NCBI GenBank assembly: GCA_900767835.1
Contig: CAAGAO010000035.1
Location: 1 to 10,719, forward strand
DNA length: 10,719 bases
From: Clostridia bacterium
GTDB taxonomy: Bacteria > Bacillota > Clostridia > Christensenellales > UBA1242
Reading direction: 5' to 3'
The position numbers were made by a program, and so were the translations under genes. The notes below the pieces were generated by a model. The model did no database searches and was not told where the DNA came from. It saw only the letters and a program-made list of their open reading frames with translations. Of this stretch, positions 1 to 6,282 are shown one piece after another (positions within the stretch are counted from its first letter, which is position 1; the number at the start of each line of letters is the position of its first letter).

Positions 1-38
1 CAAACCTTTTTCAAAATAACTAAAATATTTTGAAAAGG
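1..38. repeat. Hairpin repeat, copy A (left edge of window)
   Basis: This shares CAAACC, a T-run, CAAAATAACTAAA and TTTTGAAAAG with a second copy 124 bp to the right. Bases 5-18 and 26-38 form a 13-bp stem with one bulged T and a 7-nt loop (19-25). The window begins at the first shared base, so the repeat may extend further left or belong to a longer array. No U-tract follows on the plus strand, so it is not an obvious plus-strand terminator. The right arm also supplies the -35 of a candidate plus-strand promoter. Its function is unknown. Confidence 0.6.
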
Positions 39-57
39 CTTGTTAATATACTATAAT
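30..57 (+). promoter_or_regulatory. Candidate promoter for a short intergenic transcript
   Basis: The pattern is TTGAAA (30-35), a 16-nt spacer and a perfect TATAAT (52-57). The -35 differs from TTGACA at one base. Transcription would start near 64 and run through the hairpins at 82-126. No open reading frame follows within 150 bases, so a product would be a non-coding RNA. In DNA this AT-rich, chance matches are common; the near-consensus spacing is the main support. Confidence 0.35.
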
Positions 58-63
58 TTGTAG

Positions 64-136
64 ACAACAAAAGACTTTTACAAGAATTAGCCAGTTGGTT
101 AATTCTTTAAATGCCGACCATAGGCAAACCTTTTTT
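64..136 (+). ncRNA. Possible small structured RNA between the two repeat copies
   Basis: Downstream of the candidate promoter there is an 11-bp hairpin (82-92 with 97-107, tetraloop AGTT, one G-U pair). It is followed by a small TGCC/GGCA stem (112-115 with 123-126) and then CAAACC and six Ts (131-136), which could end transcription although the last stem is weak. The local sequence GCCGACCATAGGC is more GC-rich than its surroundings. I do not recognise it as a known riboswitch or leader family. It could instead be part of a repeat unit of about 124 bp whose neighbour lies left of the window. Confidence 0.25.
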
Positions 137-163
137 CAAAATAACTAAATGTGTTTTGAAAAG
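125..163. repeat. Hairpin repeat, copy B
   Basis: This is the second copy of the left-edge repeat. CAAACC is followed by six Ts (five in copy A), then CAAAATAACTAAA (137-149) and TTTTGAAAAG (154-163). The arms can pair around a 12-nt loop with a two-base bulge, which is less regular than copy A, and the loop sequence has diverged. There is no -10 element at the place where copy A has one. Two copies only, unequal spacers and no identical repeat/spacer pattern argue against CRISPR. Confidence 0.6.
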
Positions 164-224
164 TATTAAATAATAAAACAAATTTCCATAAGTCTTATAT
201 CATTTGATTGCAATTACAAGTATA

Positions 225-262
225 AACTTATTATTTAAAAAGTCAAATCTTTTAAATAAGTT
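225..262. repeat. Imperfect inverted repeat touching the dut -35
   Basis: AACTTATTATTTAAAAAG (225-242) can pair with CTTTTAAATAAGTT (249-262) around a 6-nt loop, with a three- to four-base bulge on the left arm. The right arm reaches into the -35 of the dut promoter, so it could be a protein-binding site or the end of an upstream transcript. Both arms are almost pure A/T, so a chance match is quite possible. The rest of 164-260 shows nothing else I can name. Confidence 0.25.
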
Positions 263-289
263 GTAAATGTAAAACGATTTTGCTATAAT
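261..289 (+). promoter_or_regulatory. dut promoter (sigma-A type)
   Basis: TTGTAA (261-266), an exact 17-nt spacer and a perfect TATAAT (284-289) stand upstream of dut on the same strand. Transcription should start near 296, giving a leader of about 88 nt before the ATG. No other promoter match between here and dut is as good. Confidence 0.75.
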
Positions 290-383
290 GTTTTTGTAAA
301 TATTATGTTTTGTTTTTTACTTTAAAAATATTAACATAGAGCAGAACATTTTAACAAATTACAAATAATGTTAAGGAGAAAAT

Positions 384-833
384 ATGAAAAAAGTAGTAAA
401 ATTTAAAAAATTAAATAAAGATGCTATCATTCCTGATTATGCTCATAAAGGAGATGCTGGTATGGACATTTATAGTATTAAAGATGACATAATAGAACCA
501 CTCACTTGGAAACTTATTCCAACTGGGCTCGCTTGCGAACTTCCAGAGGGCACAGAAGGTCAAGTTCGTTCTAAAAGTGGTATTGCATTAAAAAACGGAG
601 TATTTGTTTTAAATACTCCTGGAACGGTTGATGAAAATTATCGTGGAGAAATTGGCGTTGTGTTATATAACTTAAATACAAAAGAACCATTTGTTATTAA
701 AAAAGGTCAAAAAATTGCTCAATACGTAATAAATGCAATCGAATATGTTGACACTATTGAAGTTGAAGAATTAGATACAACCGATAGAGGCGAAGGAGGA
801 TTCGGTTCTACTGGGCTTGGTAAAAACAAATAG
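384..833 (+). CDS. dut: Deoxyuridine 5'-triphosphate nucleotidohydrolase (dUTPase)
   Basis: The enzyme hydrolyses dUTP to dUMP and pyrophosphate in the cytoplasm. This keeps uracil out of DNA and supplies dUMP for thymidylate synthesis. The 149 residues match the homotrimeric dUTPase family in length, and all five motifs are visible: motif 1 at 23-30 (GDAGMDIY), motif 2 at 62-72 (RSKSGIALKNG), motif 3 around 77-91 with N77, PGTVD and the catalytic-type D83, motif 4 at 105-111 (KKGQKIA), and the flexible glycine-rich motif 5 at 135-144 (RGEGGFGSTG). The ATG start is supported by AAGGAG (373-378) with a 5-nt spacer. This is the only clear plus-strand gene in the window and it faces dapB. Ung, encoded 8 kb away, acts on the same problem (uracil in DNA), but nothing suggests co-regulation. 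Confidence 0.97.
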   Translation: MKKVVKFKKLNKDAIIPDYAHKGDAGMDIYSIKDDIIEPLTWKLIPTGLACELPEGTEGQVRSKSGIALKNGVFVLNTPGTVDENYRGEIGVVLYNLNTKEPFVIKKGQKIAQYVINAIEYVDTIEVEELDTTDRGEGGFGSTGLGKNK

Positions 834-844
834 TCATTATCATA

Positions 845-902
845 AATCATTACTAAGATTACTTCTATTTAAACTTTTAAGTAATTGATTGTAAAAAATC
901 AA
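845..902. terminator. Weak, possibly bidirectional terminator region between dut and dapB
   Basis: Several overlapping weak hairpins sit between the convergent dut and dapB genes. AATCATTACT (845-854) can pair with AGTAATTGATT (880-890) with one bulge, and TTGATT (885-890) can pair with AATCAA (897-902). U-rich sequence follows on both strands, but there is no classical GC stem plus U-tract. The call rests mainly on its place between two converging genes. Confidence 0.25.
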
Positions 903-957
903 ATTGTTATTATTCTAAATTATTTTGCTAAAAATATCACATATTCCAACAAGTATT

Positions 958-1659
958 TTACTTTGCGTTTAATAAATTCTTCATTGTGTATAATTTTGCT
1001 GAGTTTTGCGTTTGCATAAACTCAGCAATTTTTATTGCACCAAAAGCGAACAAGCCTCTTGACTCCGCTTTATGCTTTATAGAAATCTGCTCCTCATTAC
1101 CAAATAGTAGTATTTCGTGTTCACCAACCACACTACCAGCCCTAATACTATAACAATTTGGTTTGTCATTCAAAATTTTTAACAATTCTTTTGCAGTACC
1201 ACTCGGCTTATCAATTTTGTTTTTATGATGCTTTTCAATTATCTCTATTTGATATTCACTTAAAATGTTTAAATTGTCTTGTAACATCTTTTCTAGCAAT
1301 GCAACACCTATTGATGTGTTTGCTGTTTTAAAAACTGGGACTATATTACTTGCTTGTTTTATATTTTGCAATTGTTTTTGATTATGTCCCGTTGAACAAA
1401 TCACAAGTTTTTTATTGTTCTTTATACAAAAATCTAATTCTTCATCAATAATTTCTGGTAGGGCAAAATCAATCACAATATCAATATTATTTACAATTAA
1501 TTGTGGTATTTTTTCGAATTTATCAAAAATTTTAATGGTTTTTTCGTCTTTATCTGTATTTTTATCAATTCCTGCCACAATATTATAATTTTTACTTATT
1601 GCAATAGATTTTAACATTTGCCCCATTTTACCATTAATGCCAACTAATAAAATATTCAT
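958..1659 (-). CDS. dapB: 4-hydroxy-tetrahydrodipicolinate reductase
   Basis: DapB reduces 4-hydroxy-tetrahydrodipicolinate with NAD(P)H to tetrahydrodipicolinate, the branch point of the diaminopimelate/lysine pathway in the cytoplasm. The protein has 233 residues, somewhat shorter than E. coli DapB (273) but with every family landmark. These are the Rossmann glycine motif GINGKMG (7-13), DFALP (64-68), the STG turn (89-91), ANTSIGVALL (113-122), and the catalytic block EKHHKNKIDKPSGTA (142-156) with H144, H145 and K148. The C-terminal dimer/tetramer part has GEHE and SRGLFAFGA. AGGAG (1665-1669) precedes the ATG at suitable spacing. The upstream gene ddh ends 94 bp away on the same strand and encodes the enzyme that uses the DapB product, so a ddh-dapB operon is likely. 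I saw no convincing terminator in the gap. Confidence 0.95.
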   Translation of the reverse strand: MNILLVGINGKMGQMLKSIAISKNYNIVAGIDKNTDKDEKTIKIFDKFEKIPQLIVNNIDIVIDFALPEIIDEELDFCIKNNKKLVICSTGHNQKQLQNIKQASNIVPVFKTANTSIGVALLEKMLQDNLNILSEYQIEIIEKHHKNKIDKPSGTAKELLKILNDKPNCYSIRAGSVVGEHEILLFGNEEQISIKHKAESRGLFAFGAIKIAEFMQTQNSAKLYTMKNLLNAK

Positions 1660-1753
1660 ACCTACTCCTAAAACGCATTTTTGTTTATTATTTGCTTATT
1701 ATTTAATAAAAAATATTTTTGTAAAAACTCTATTAAGTCTGTTTTGTTTAAAA

Positions 1754-2674
1754 CTACAAATATTTAATTGTATTAAGCATATGCGAAAACGGAACATCTA
1801 AAATTGAATATGCACCATATTTTTTTGCTAAATAATAATTATATAAAACTTTTGAATATGCAACTAACACTCTTGCTGTGAAATTGGGGTTTGAACCTAT
1901 TTTTAACTTAAAAGACAACTCTCCGCCACTTGTAAACACTTCCCCTGCGTGATACATTTGCTTATGCCTTTGCATTTTTGACTCGTCAATAAAAGTAATT
2001 TTTGTGTGGTACCCTTTAAAATAATTAGGCATACTTAATATTTGTTTACAAATATGTGCCCTATGTTGTGGTTCAGCGACAACAAGGCATTCCCGCATAT
2101 GCAAAGATTTTTCATCTTGCAAGTGCGACACTTTACCTAGTTTGATTCGTTCTATTAATTTAGTGTATGGAATGGTATATTGTACGGCATCTTTTACACC
2201 TTTTATGCATTTTATTGCTTCGCTATGTCCTTGACTAACTCCTTTTCCCCAAGAAGTGAAAGTAGTTTCGTCCAAAAAATTAAAAAGCGTACGCATTAAA
2301 CTAAAAATTCCTGGGTCCCAGCCAAACGAACAAAAAGCGACTTTTTGGTTTTGCTTTGCCAAAATATTACATTCTTTTAAATGCATAGGTATTTTTTTAT
2401 GTGTATCAAATGCATCAATACAGTTAAAATATTTTAATGCACTTTTCGCCTGTTCCATAAGGTTAGACGAACTCCCGCCACACAAGAACATTATATCTAT
2501 TTTATTTTTATACTTTTCTATGTTTGCCGAAAAGTCGACCTTTGTATATTTTGCGGTGATATTTCTTTTACTGAAAATCACTACTAGTTTAAAATGCTTA
2601 TCATTGTGTATAATTTCTTCTATGTTTTTCCCTAAATTGCCATAACCCAAAATTCCAACTTTAATTTTTTTCAT
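1754..2674 (-). CDS. ddh: meso-Diaminopimelate D-dehydrogenase
   Basis: Ddh reductively aminates tetrahydrodipicolinate with ammonia and NADPH to give meso-diaminopimelate in one step, bypassing the succinylase or acetylase route. The 306 residues align by eye along the whole length with the Corynebacterium enzyme (320). Shared landmarks are the nucleotide-binding GYGNLG (10-15), FSKR (34-37, the NADP-phosphate contact region), FDTH (89-92), GWDPG (118-122), WGKGVSQGHS (142-151), GVKDAVQYT (159-167), MPNYFKGY (215-222), FIDE (228-231) and NPNFTA (262-267). The start is fixed by the glycine motif close to the N-terminus. No Shine-Dalgarno sequence lies before the ATG; the sequence there is A/T only apart from one C. 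The message may therefore be leaderless or weakly translated. It is probably co-transcribed with dapB downstream, and the product would feed peptidoglycan cross-linking and lysine synthesis. Confidence 0.95.
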   Translation of the reverse strand: MKKIKVGILGYGNLGKNIEEIIHNDKHFKLVVIFSKRNITAKYTKVDFSANIEKYKNKIDIMFLCGGSSSNLMEQAKSALKYFNCIDAFDTHKKIPMHLKECNILAKQNQKVAFCSFGWDPGIFSLMRTLFNFLDETTFTSWGKGVSQGHSEAIKCIKGVKDAVQYTIPYTKLIERIKLGKVSHLQDEKSLHMRECLVVAEPQHRAHICKQILSMPNYFKGYHTKITFIDESKMQRHKQMYHAGEVFTSGGELSFKLKIGSNPNFTARVLVAYSKVLYNYYLAKKYGAYSILDVPFSHMLNTIKYL

Positions 2675-2680
2675 ATTTTG

Positions 2681-2710
2681 TTTTTATGAAAATTATGTAA
2701 AAAATGTTAA
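2681..2710 (-). promoter_or_regulatory. Candidate ddh promoter close to the start codon
   Basis: On the minus strand there is TTAACA (2710-2705), an 18-nt spacer and TAAAAA (2686-2681), ending only 6 nt before the ddh ATG. If real, transcription would begin at or next to the A of the ATG, which fits the missing ribosome binding site. The -10 matches only four of six positions, so support is modest. Confidence 0.3.
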
Positions 2711-2720
2711 AAAATAATAA

Positions 2721-2760
2721 ATAATTATTATAAATTACTAAAATTTAACCTAATAATTAT
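2721..2760. repeat. A/T-only nested inverted repeat upstream of ddh
   Basis: ATAATTATTA (2721-2730) and TAATAATTAT (2751-2760) are perfect reverse complements. Just inside them TAAATT (2731-2736) and AATTTA (2742-2747) pair around ACTAA, leaving a three-base bulge. Together they give 16 paired positions. The element lies between the terminator of the upstream gene and the candidate ddh promoter, where an operator would fit. The arms contain only A and T, so chance cannot be excluded. Confidence 0.35.
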
Positions 2761-2794
2761 CACTTTAATTTTTTGACTTATTAAATTAGTTAAT

Positions 2795-2826
2795 AAAAAA
2801 AAGGCAAAACTTTAGTTTTTTGTCTT
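2795..2826 (-). terminator. Rho-independent terminator of the 181-residue hypothetical gene
   Basis: Read on the minus strand, AAGACAAAAAACT pairs with AGTTTTGCCTT across a two-base loop, with one mismatch and a two-A bulge, and eight Ts follow. It begins 23 nt after the stop codon of the hypothetical gene, so that gene is a single transcription unit separated from ddh. Confidence 0.75.
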
Positions 2827-2848
2827 ACCTTTAATTTAGTTATTTATT

Positions 2849-3394
2849 TTAATCAAAGAAATCTTTTTCTTCTTGTTGCTTATTTTTTTCAGAGTTGTAA
2901 TCAGTTATGGCATCAATTAATCTAATATTTACACTATTAATTTTATCTCTATGCTCCCTATCCATATAGAATTTTTCATAATCAAAATTTGGAGTGTATA
3001 GTTTTTTAGCAAACATCTGTAAATAATCATATAATTTAATTTGTTTGTCATTAAGAGATGTTTTATCTATTTTTTTAAGTGTAGAAAAATGTCTTACAAT
3101 TTGAGTACAAATTAAATAGTTGTGTTCTTTTACAACTTCTTTTTTTATGTTGTCGTACCTTAATTGATGCTTAACATTATTTATCATAAATTTTTCGTAA
3201 TATAACTCGTAAACTTCCATTGTTACATCTTGATTAAATTTACTGGAGTTTAAATAATTGCTGTATTCGTCTAAAAGTTGTGTAAACTTTTGAGTGTCAG
3301 TCATTTTTTTATTTTTACAAATCATATCGCCTTTTTCAGTTATTGACCTTTCGCCAAATAAACTGTATCTAATTTTTTCTAAAATCTTAATCAT
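2849..3394 (-). CDS. Hypothetical protein, 181 residues, highly charged
   Basis: I do not recognise a family. The start is placed at the ATG at 3394-3392: GAGGA precedes it at good spacing, and the strong promoter just upstream puts the transcription start near 3410. The in-frame GTG at 3412 lies at or upstream of that start and cannot be used. The protein (MIKILEKIRYSLFGERS...) is rich in Lys, Asp, Glu, Asn and Tyr, looks largely helical, and shows no signal peptide, membrane segment or catalytic motif. The N-terminal 15 or so residues are basic and amphipathic, so peripheral membrane contact is possible but unproven. The C-terminus is very charged and ends in EEKDFFD. It contains three cysteines or fewer and no zinc-type pairs. 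It is monocistronic, with its own near-consensus promoter and terminator between the ABC exporter gene and ddh, which argues that it is expressed. Confidence 0.75.
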   Translation of the reverse strand: MIKILEKIRYSLFGERSITEKGDMICKNKKMTDTQKFTQLLDEYSNYLNSSKFNQDVTMEVYELYYEKFMINNVKHQLRYDNIKKEVVKEHNYLICTQIVRHFSTLKKIDKTSLNDKQIKLYDYLQMFAKKLYTPNFDYEKFYMDREHRDKINSVNIRLIDAITDYNSEKNKQQEEKDFFD

Positions 3395-3416
3395 TTTATT
3401 CCTCTTTTTCACAATT

Positions 3417-3444
3417 ATTTTATCACAAATATAGTTATTGTCAA
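3417..3444 (-). promoter_or_regulatory. Strong promoter of the 181-residue hypothetical gene
   Basis: On the minus strand a perfect TTGACA (3444-3439) is followed by a 16-nt spacer and TAAAAT (3422-3417), one base from consensus. The expected start near 3410 gives a leader of only about 16 nt, which carries the GAGGA ribosome binding site before the ATG at 3394. This is the best -35 in the window and it decides the start codon of the gene. Confidence 0.85.
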
Positions 3445-3473
3445 GATTTAATGTTTTTTATTTGGTCTTTTAT

Positions 3474-3524
3474 AAAAATAATTCCAAAAGCAAACTAAAA
3501 AGATTTTTGTTTACTTTTGGAATT
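3474..3524 (-). terminator. Rho-independent terminator of the ABC exporter gene
   Basis: A 16-bp stem is formed by 3480-3495 and 3509-3524 around a 13-nt loop. In minus-strand RNA the single non-Watson-Crick position is a G-U pair. Five Us follow (3478-3474). It lies about 100 nt after the exporter stop codon and just before the promoter of the hypothetical gene, cleanly separating the two. The stretch 3525-3625 is A/T-rich filler with no gene. Confidence 0.85.
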
Positions 3525-3625
3525 AACCATATTTTTAATTGTTTTTTTTAATAAATTACTTTGTTTGCAAATTATTTAGCATTTTCCATTTTATTATAAA
3601 AACAATCTATTTTCATTTTGTTAAT

Positions 3626-6181
3626 CTATTCGCTTCTTAACGCTTTAACTGGGTCTTTTTTAGCTGCGATTCTTGCTGGGATTAAACCTGCAATTAAGGT
3701 TAAAATGGTTGAGATTGCAACAAGTATTAACATATCAGCCACTTTTAAAATTGCGATATCGGTTGTTACCGCTCCACCAGCAACTTTGATAATTATTTTA
3801 CTAATAGGGAAAGTCAACGCAAAAGCAACAATAACACCAATTAGCCCTGCAGATAGTCCAATAATAAATGTTTCCATATTAAACACTCTTGAAATATCTT
3901 TTTTTCTTGCACCAATACTTCTTAAAACTCCTATTTCTTTTGTCCTTTCAATTACAGATGTATATGTTATAATTCCTATCATAATTGATGACACGACTAA
4001 AGATATGGCAGCAAAAGCAATTAACACATATGAAACAATATTAACCATTTGTCCTAAAGTAGATGTTATAAAACCTGTTGTATCTGAGTATACAATATTA
4101 TCTTTTTCTTCTATGCAAGTTGCATTAAACTCGTCAATCATATTGATTATGCTATCTTTGCCTTTAAAATTTTTAGGGAAAAACTTAATACTTATAGGTA
4201 TATTGCTTATACCTATTTGTTGCATTGCAACTTCAAAAGCATCTTCATTTGAAAGTGTGTAGCCATATTGTGCATTCAAAAATGAATTTATCGCTTCAAT
4301 ACTTGCAAAGCCGTCCCTTGGCAAAATTGATGAAATTTCGCTTACAGATAACACATAGTTATCAAAGAACTCATAATTGCCTGCTTGTTTATTGGCAATT
4401 TGTTTTCTTGCAATTAATGAATTTTCACAATCGTTTGAATAATATTTTTCAAAACTTTGCATATATGCAAGACCATCATTTAATAGTTCTATACCATCTT
4501 CTTTTATTCTTAAAATACCACTAATTTTTAAAGTAATTGTTGAAGTGTTGTATGCATCTTGCAATACTGTTTGGTTTGATATGTCCATTTTATCAAATGC
4601 TTTGATATGTTCAAAGTTAGTATTATCATCTGTAACAGGAGTATAACCATCTTCATATTTTGGGGTATAATAATTATCATTAGTAACAACCTTATACTCT
4701 TTACCAATAATACTTTCAAAACTGATATTTTTGTAATTAAGTTTTTCATCAGTTTCTGTTTTAAAACCTAAAGCATTTAAAGTACTTGCAGAAATTTTGT
4801 TTCCTGCGCCAACAACCAAAACTATGTCAGTGCTATAGTTAGTACCTTTGTTTTGTTTTGGTAACTCACCAGCAATCAAGTCATATTGCTCCATTACAAA
4901 ATCTAAGTTGTCTAACATTGGGTATATGCTTGATGACGAACTACCAGATAATATACTCGTTGTGTTTTTTCTTACCGCATAGGTATATGTCACGCTTTCG
5001 CCAGATACATTCTTTGTAACAAAGCGAACCGGTAAATAATAATTGTAATCTACAACATTTAATTTTTCATTGCCGTTTTGCTTGTCTTTTTCTTCAAATT
5101 CTTTCACTTTATTTACAAAGTTTGTTGTTAGATTATTGTAATGACCGTATTTGACATATTGGACCATAGGGTTATATGGCACAATTTCATTCTCTGAACC
5201 GCCTGACGTGTCATCTTTTTTATCAAAACTTTTAAAAGAGTCCATATCAACACTAATTGCCGACACAGTTATTGGATAATTCCCGAGTGCATTAGACTGC
5301 ATAGACGCTATGTAACTGTTTAACCCCGTACTAACTGCCAAAACAAGTGCTATACCAATAATACCTATACTTCCCGCAAAACTTACCAAAAGAGTTTTGC
5401 CTATTTTTGACATTAGATTTTTAAAAGACAAACTAAAAGCAGTAAAAATACTCATTGCACTTTTATTCTTTTTCGTCTGTTTTATTTCTTTGTTTTCTTC
5501 TATTGTAAATGGTGAGGAGTCGCCAACCAAATTTCCGTCTAAAAGATTAATTACACGCGTAGAATATTTATCAGCAAGTTCTTTATTGTGTGTAACCATT
5601 ATGACCAAATGTTCTTTTGATATTTCTTTTAAAATATCCATAACTTGAACACTTGTTTCGCTATCCAAAGCACCAGTTGGCTCGTCCGCCAAAATTATTT
5701 CTGGATTATTGACTATTGCTCTTGCTATGGCAACTCTTTGCATTTGTCCACCTGAGAGTTGATTTGGTTTCTTTTTTGCTTGTGCTTTTAATCCAACTTT
5801 TTCAAGGGCATCAAGTGCCATTTTTCGTTTATTTTTTTTGTTTGTGCCACCAATAGAAAGTGCTAGTTCAACATTTTCAACAATAGACAAATGTGGTATT
5901 AAATTATAACTTTGAAAAACAAAACCAATATAATGATTTCTATATGCGTCCCAATCTTTGTCTTTAAATTGCTTTGTTGATGTGCCATTGACAACAATGT
6001 CACCATAATCATATCTATCAAGTCCACCCAAAATATTTAAAAGAGTTGTTTTACCACAACCGCTAGGTCCTAAAATGGAAACAAATTCTTTTTCTCTAAA
6101 ATTAATGTTTATATTATTTAATGCTTTTACTACTGTATCGCCCGCTGTGTATGTTTTGTTAATATCTTTTAATTGTATCAT
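3626..6181 (-). CDS. MacB/FtsX-type ABC transporter, ATPase fused to permease
   Basis: This is a single-chain ABC protein of 851 residues. Residues 1-225 form a LolD/MacB-type ATPase: Walker A GPSGCGKTT (38-46), Q-loop Q90, signature LSGGQ (142-146), Walker B IILADE (162-167) with the family's EPTGALD, and H-loop H198. A charged linker (228-242) leads to the first membrane helix (about 263-285). A large extracytoplasmic domain (about 290-710) follows, then three more helices (about 717-740, 772-794, 817-836) in an FtsX domain ending IPARIAAKKDPVKALRSE. This MacB topology uses ATP hydrolysis to drive movement outside the membrane (mechanotransmission), usually for export of peptides, lipoproteins or toxic compounds; the substrate here cannot be read. 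It is longer than MacB (about 650) because of the external domain, as in many gut Clostridia homologues. AAAGGAG (6189-6195) stands 7 nt before the ATG. No partner membrane-fusion protein or two-component system is adjacent. Confidence 0.9.
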   Translation of the reverse strand: MIQLKDINKTYTAGDTVVKALNNININFREKEFVSILGPSGCGKTTLLNILGGLDRYDYGDIVVNGTSTKQFKDKDWDAYRNHYIGFVFQSYNLIPHLSIVENVELALSIGGTNKKNKRKMALDALEKVGLKAQAKKKPNQLSGGQMQRVAIARAIVNNPEIILADEPTGALDSETSVQVMDILKEISKEHLVIMVTHNKELADKYSTRVINLLDGNLVGDSSPFTIEENKEIKQTKKNKSAMSIFTAFSLSFKNLMSKIGKTLLVSFAGSIGIIGIALVLAVSTGLNSYIASMQSNALGNYPITVSAISVDMDSFKSFDKKDDTSGGSENEIVPYNPMVQYVKYGHYNNLTTNFVNKVKEFEEKDKQNGNEKLNVVDYNYYLPVRFVTKNVSGESVTYTYAVRKNTTSILSGSSSSSIYPMLDNLDFVMEQYDLIAGELPKQNKGTNYSTDIVLVVGAGNKISASTLNALGFKTETDEKLNYKNISFESIIGKEYKVVTNDNYYTPKYEDGYTPVTDDNTNFEHIKAFDKMDISNQTVLQDAYNTSTITLKISGILRIKEDGIELLNDGLAYMQSFEKYYSNDCENSLIARKQIANKQAGNYEFFDNYVLSVSEISSILPRDGFASIEAINSFLNAQYGYTLSNEDAFEVAMQQIGISNIPISIKFFPKNFKGKDSIINMIDEFNATCIEEKDNIVYSDTTGFITSTLGQMVNIVSYVLIAFAAISLVVSSIMIGIITYTSVIERTKEIGVLRSIGARKKDISRVFNMETFIIGLSAGLIGVIVAFALTFPISKIIIKVAGGAVTTDIAILKVADMLILVAISTILTLIAGLIPARIAAKKDPVKALRSE

Positions 6182-6215
6182 TTGTGAACTCCTTTTAAAT
6201 TTTTTGTATATTTTA

Positions 6216-6250
6216 TTATATCTCTTTTGTTAAAATGTTTTTAGATATAA
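6216..6250. repeat. 8-bp inverted repeat in the ABC exporter leader
   Basis: TTATATCT (6216-6223) and AGATATAA (6243-6250) are perfect reverse complements with 19 nt between them. On the minus strand a perfect TATAAT (6220-6215) overlaps the inner arm, but there is no good -35 at 16-18 nt from it. Such an arrangement suits an activator- or repressor-controlled promoter; alternatively it is a leader hairpin. The short A/T-rich arms keep confidence low. Confidence 0.3.
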
Positions 6251-6252
6251 AG

Positions 6253-6282
6253 AGTATACACAAAAATTAAATTAATTGTAAA
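6253..6282 (-). promoter_or_regulatory. Candidate promoter of the ABC exporter gene
   Basis: On the minus strand TTTACA (6282-6277), an 18-nt spacer and TATACT (6258-6253) lie about 70 nt before the exporter ATG. The -35 is inside one arm of the palindrome at 6272-6303, so a protein bound there would block or assist this promoter. A second, weaker option uses the TATAAT at 6220-6215. Confidence 0.4.

Noticed and set aside
1..163. CRISPR array
   Set aside because: There are only two copies, of unequal sequence, with an 86-bp gap holding its own hairpins, and no leader or cas genes are present.
1660..1753. Independent promoter for dapB between ddh and dapB
   Set aside because: Possible hexamers (TTTACA-N18-TAATAA, TTGTAG-N18-TAATAG) have poor -10 elements. 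The operon reading is simpler, so no promoter was called.
2256..2645. 129-codon plus-strand frame antisense to ddh
   Set aside because: ddh on the other strand has full-length family similarity. The antisense frame has no ribosome binding site and is rich in Phe/Leu/Cys, as expected of a shadow.
3395..3412. GTG at 3412 as start of the hypothetical protein
   Set aside because: It lies at or before the predicted transcription start of a strong promoter, has no ribosome binding site, and the sequence encoding its first codons is itself the GAGGA site for the ATG at 3394.
3618..4262. 214-codon plus-strand frame antisense to the exporter's C-terminus, hydrophobic throughout
   Set aside because: Its hydrophobic content mirrors the membrane helices of the FtsX domain read backwards. 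There are no start signals, and the minus-strand gene explains the region fully.
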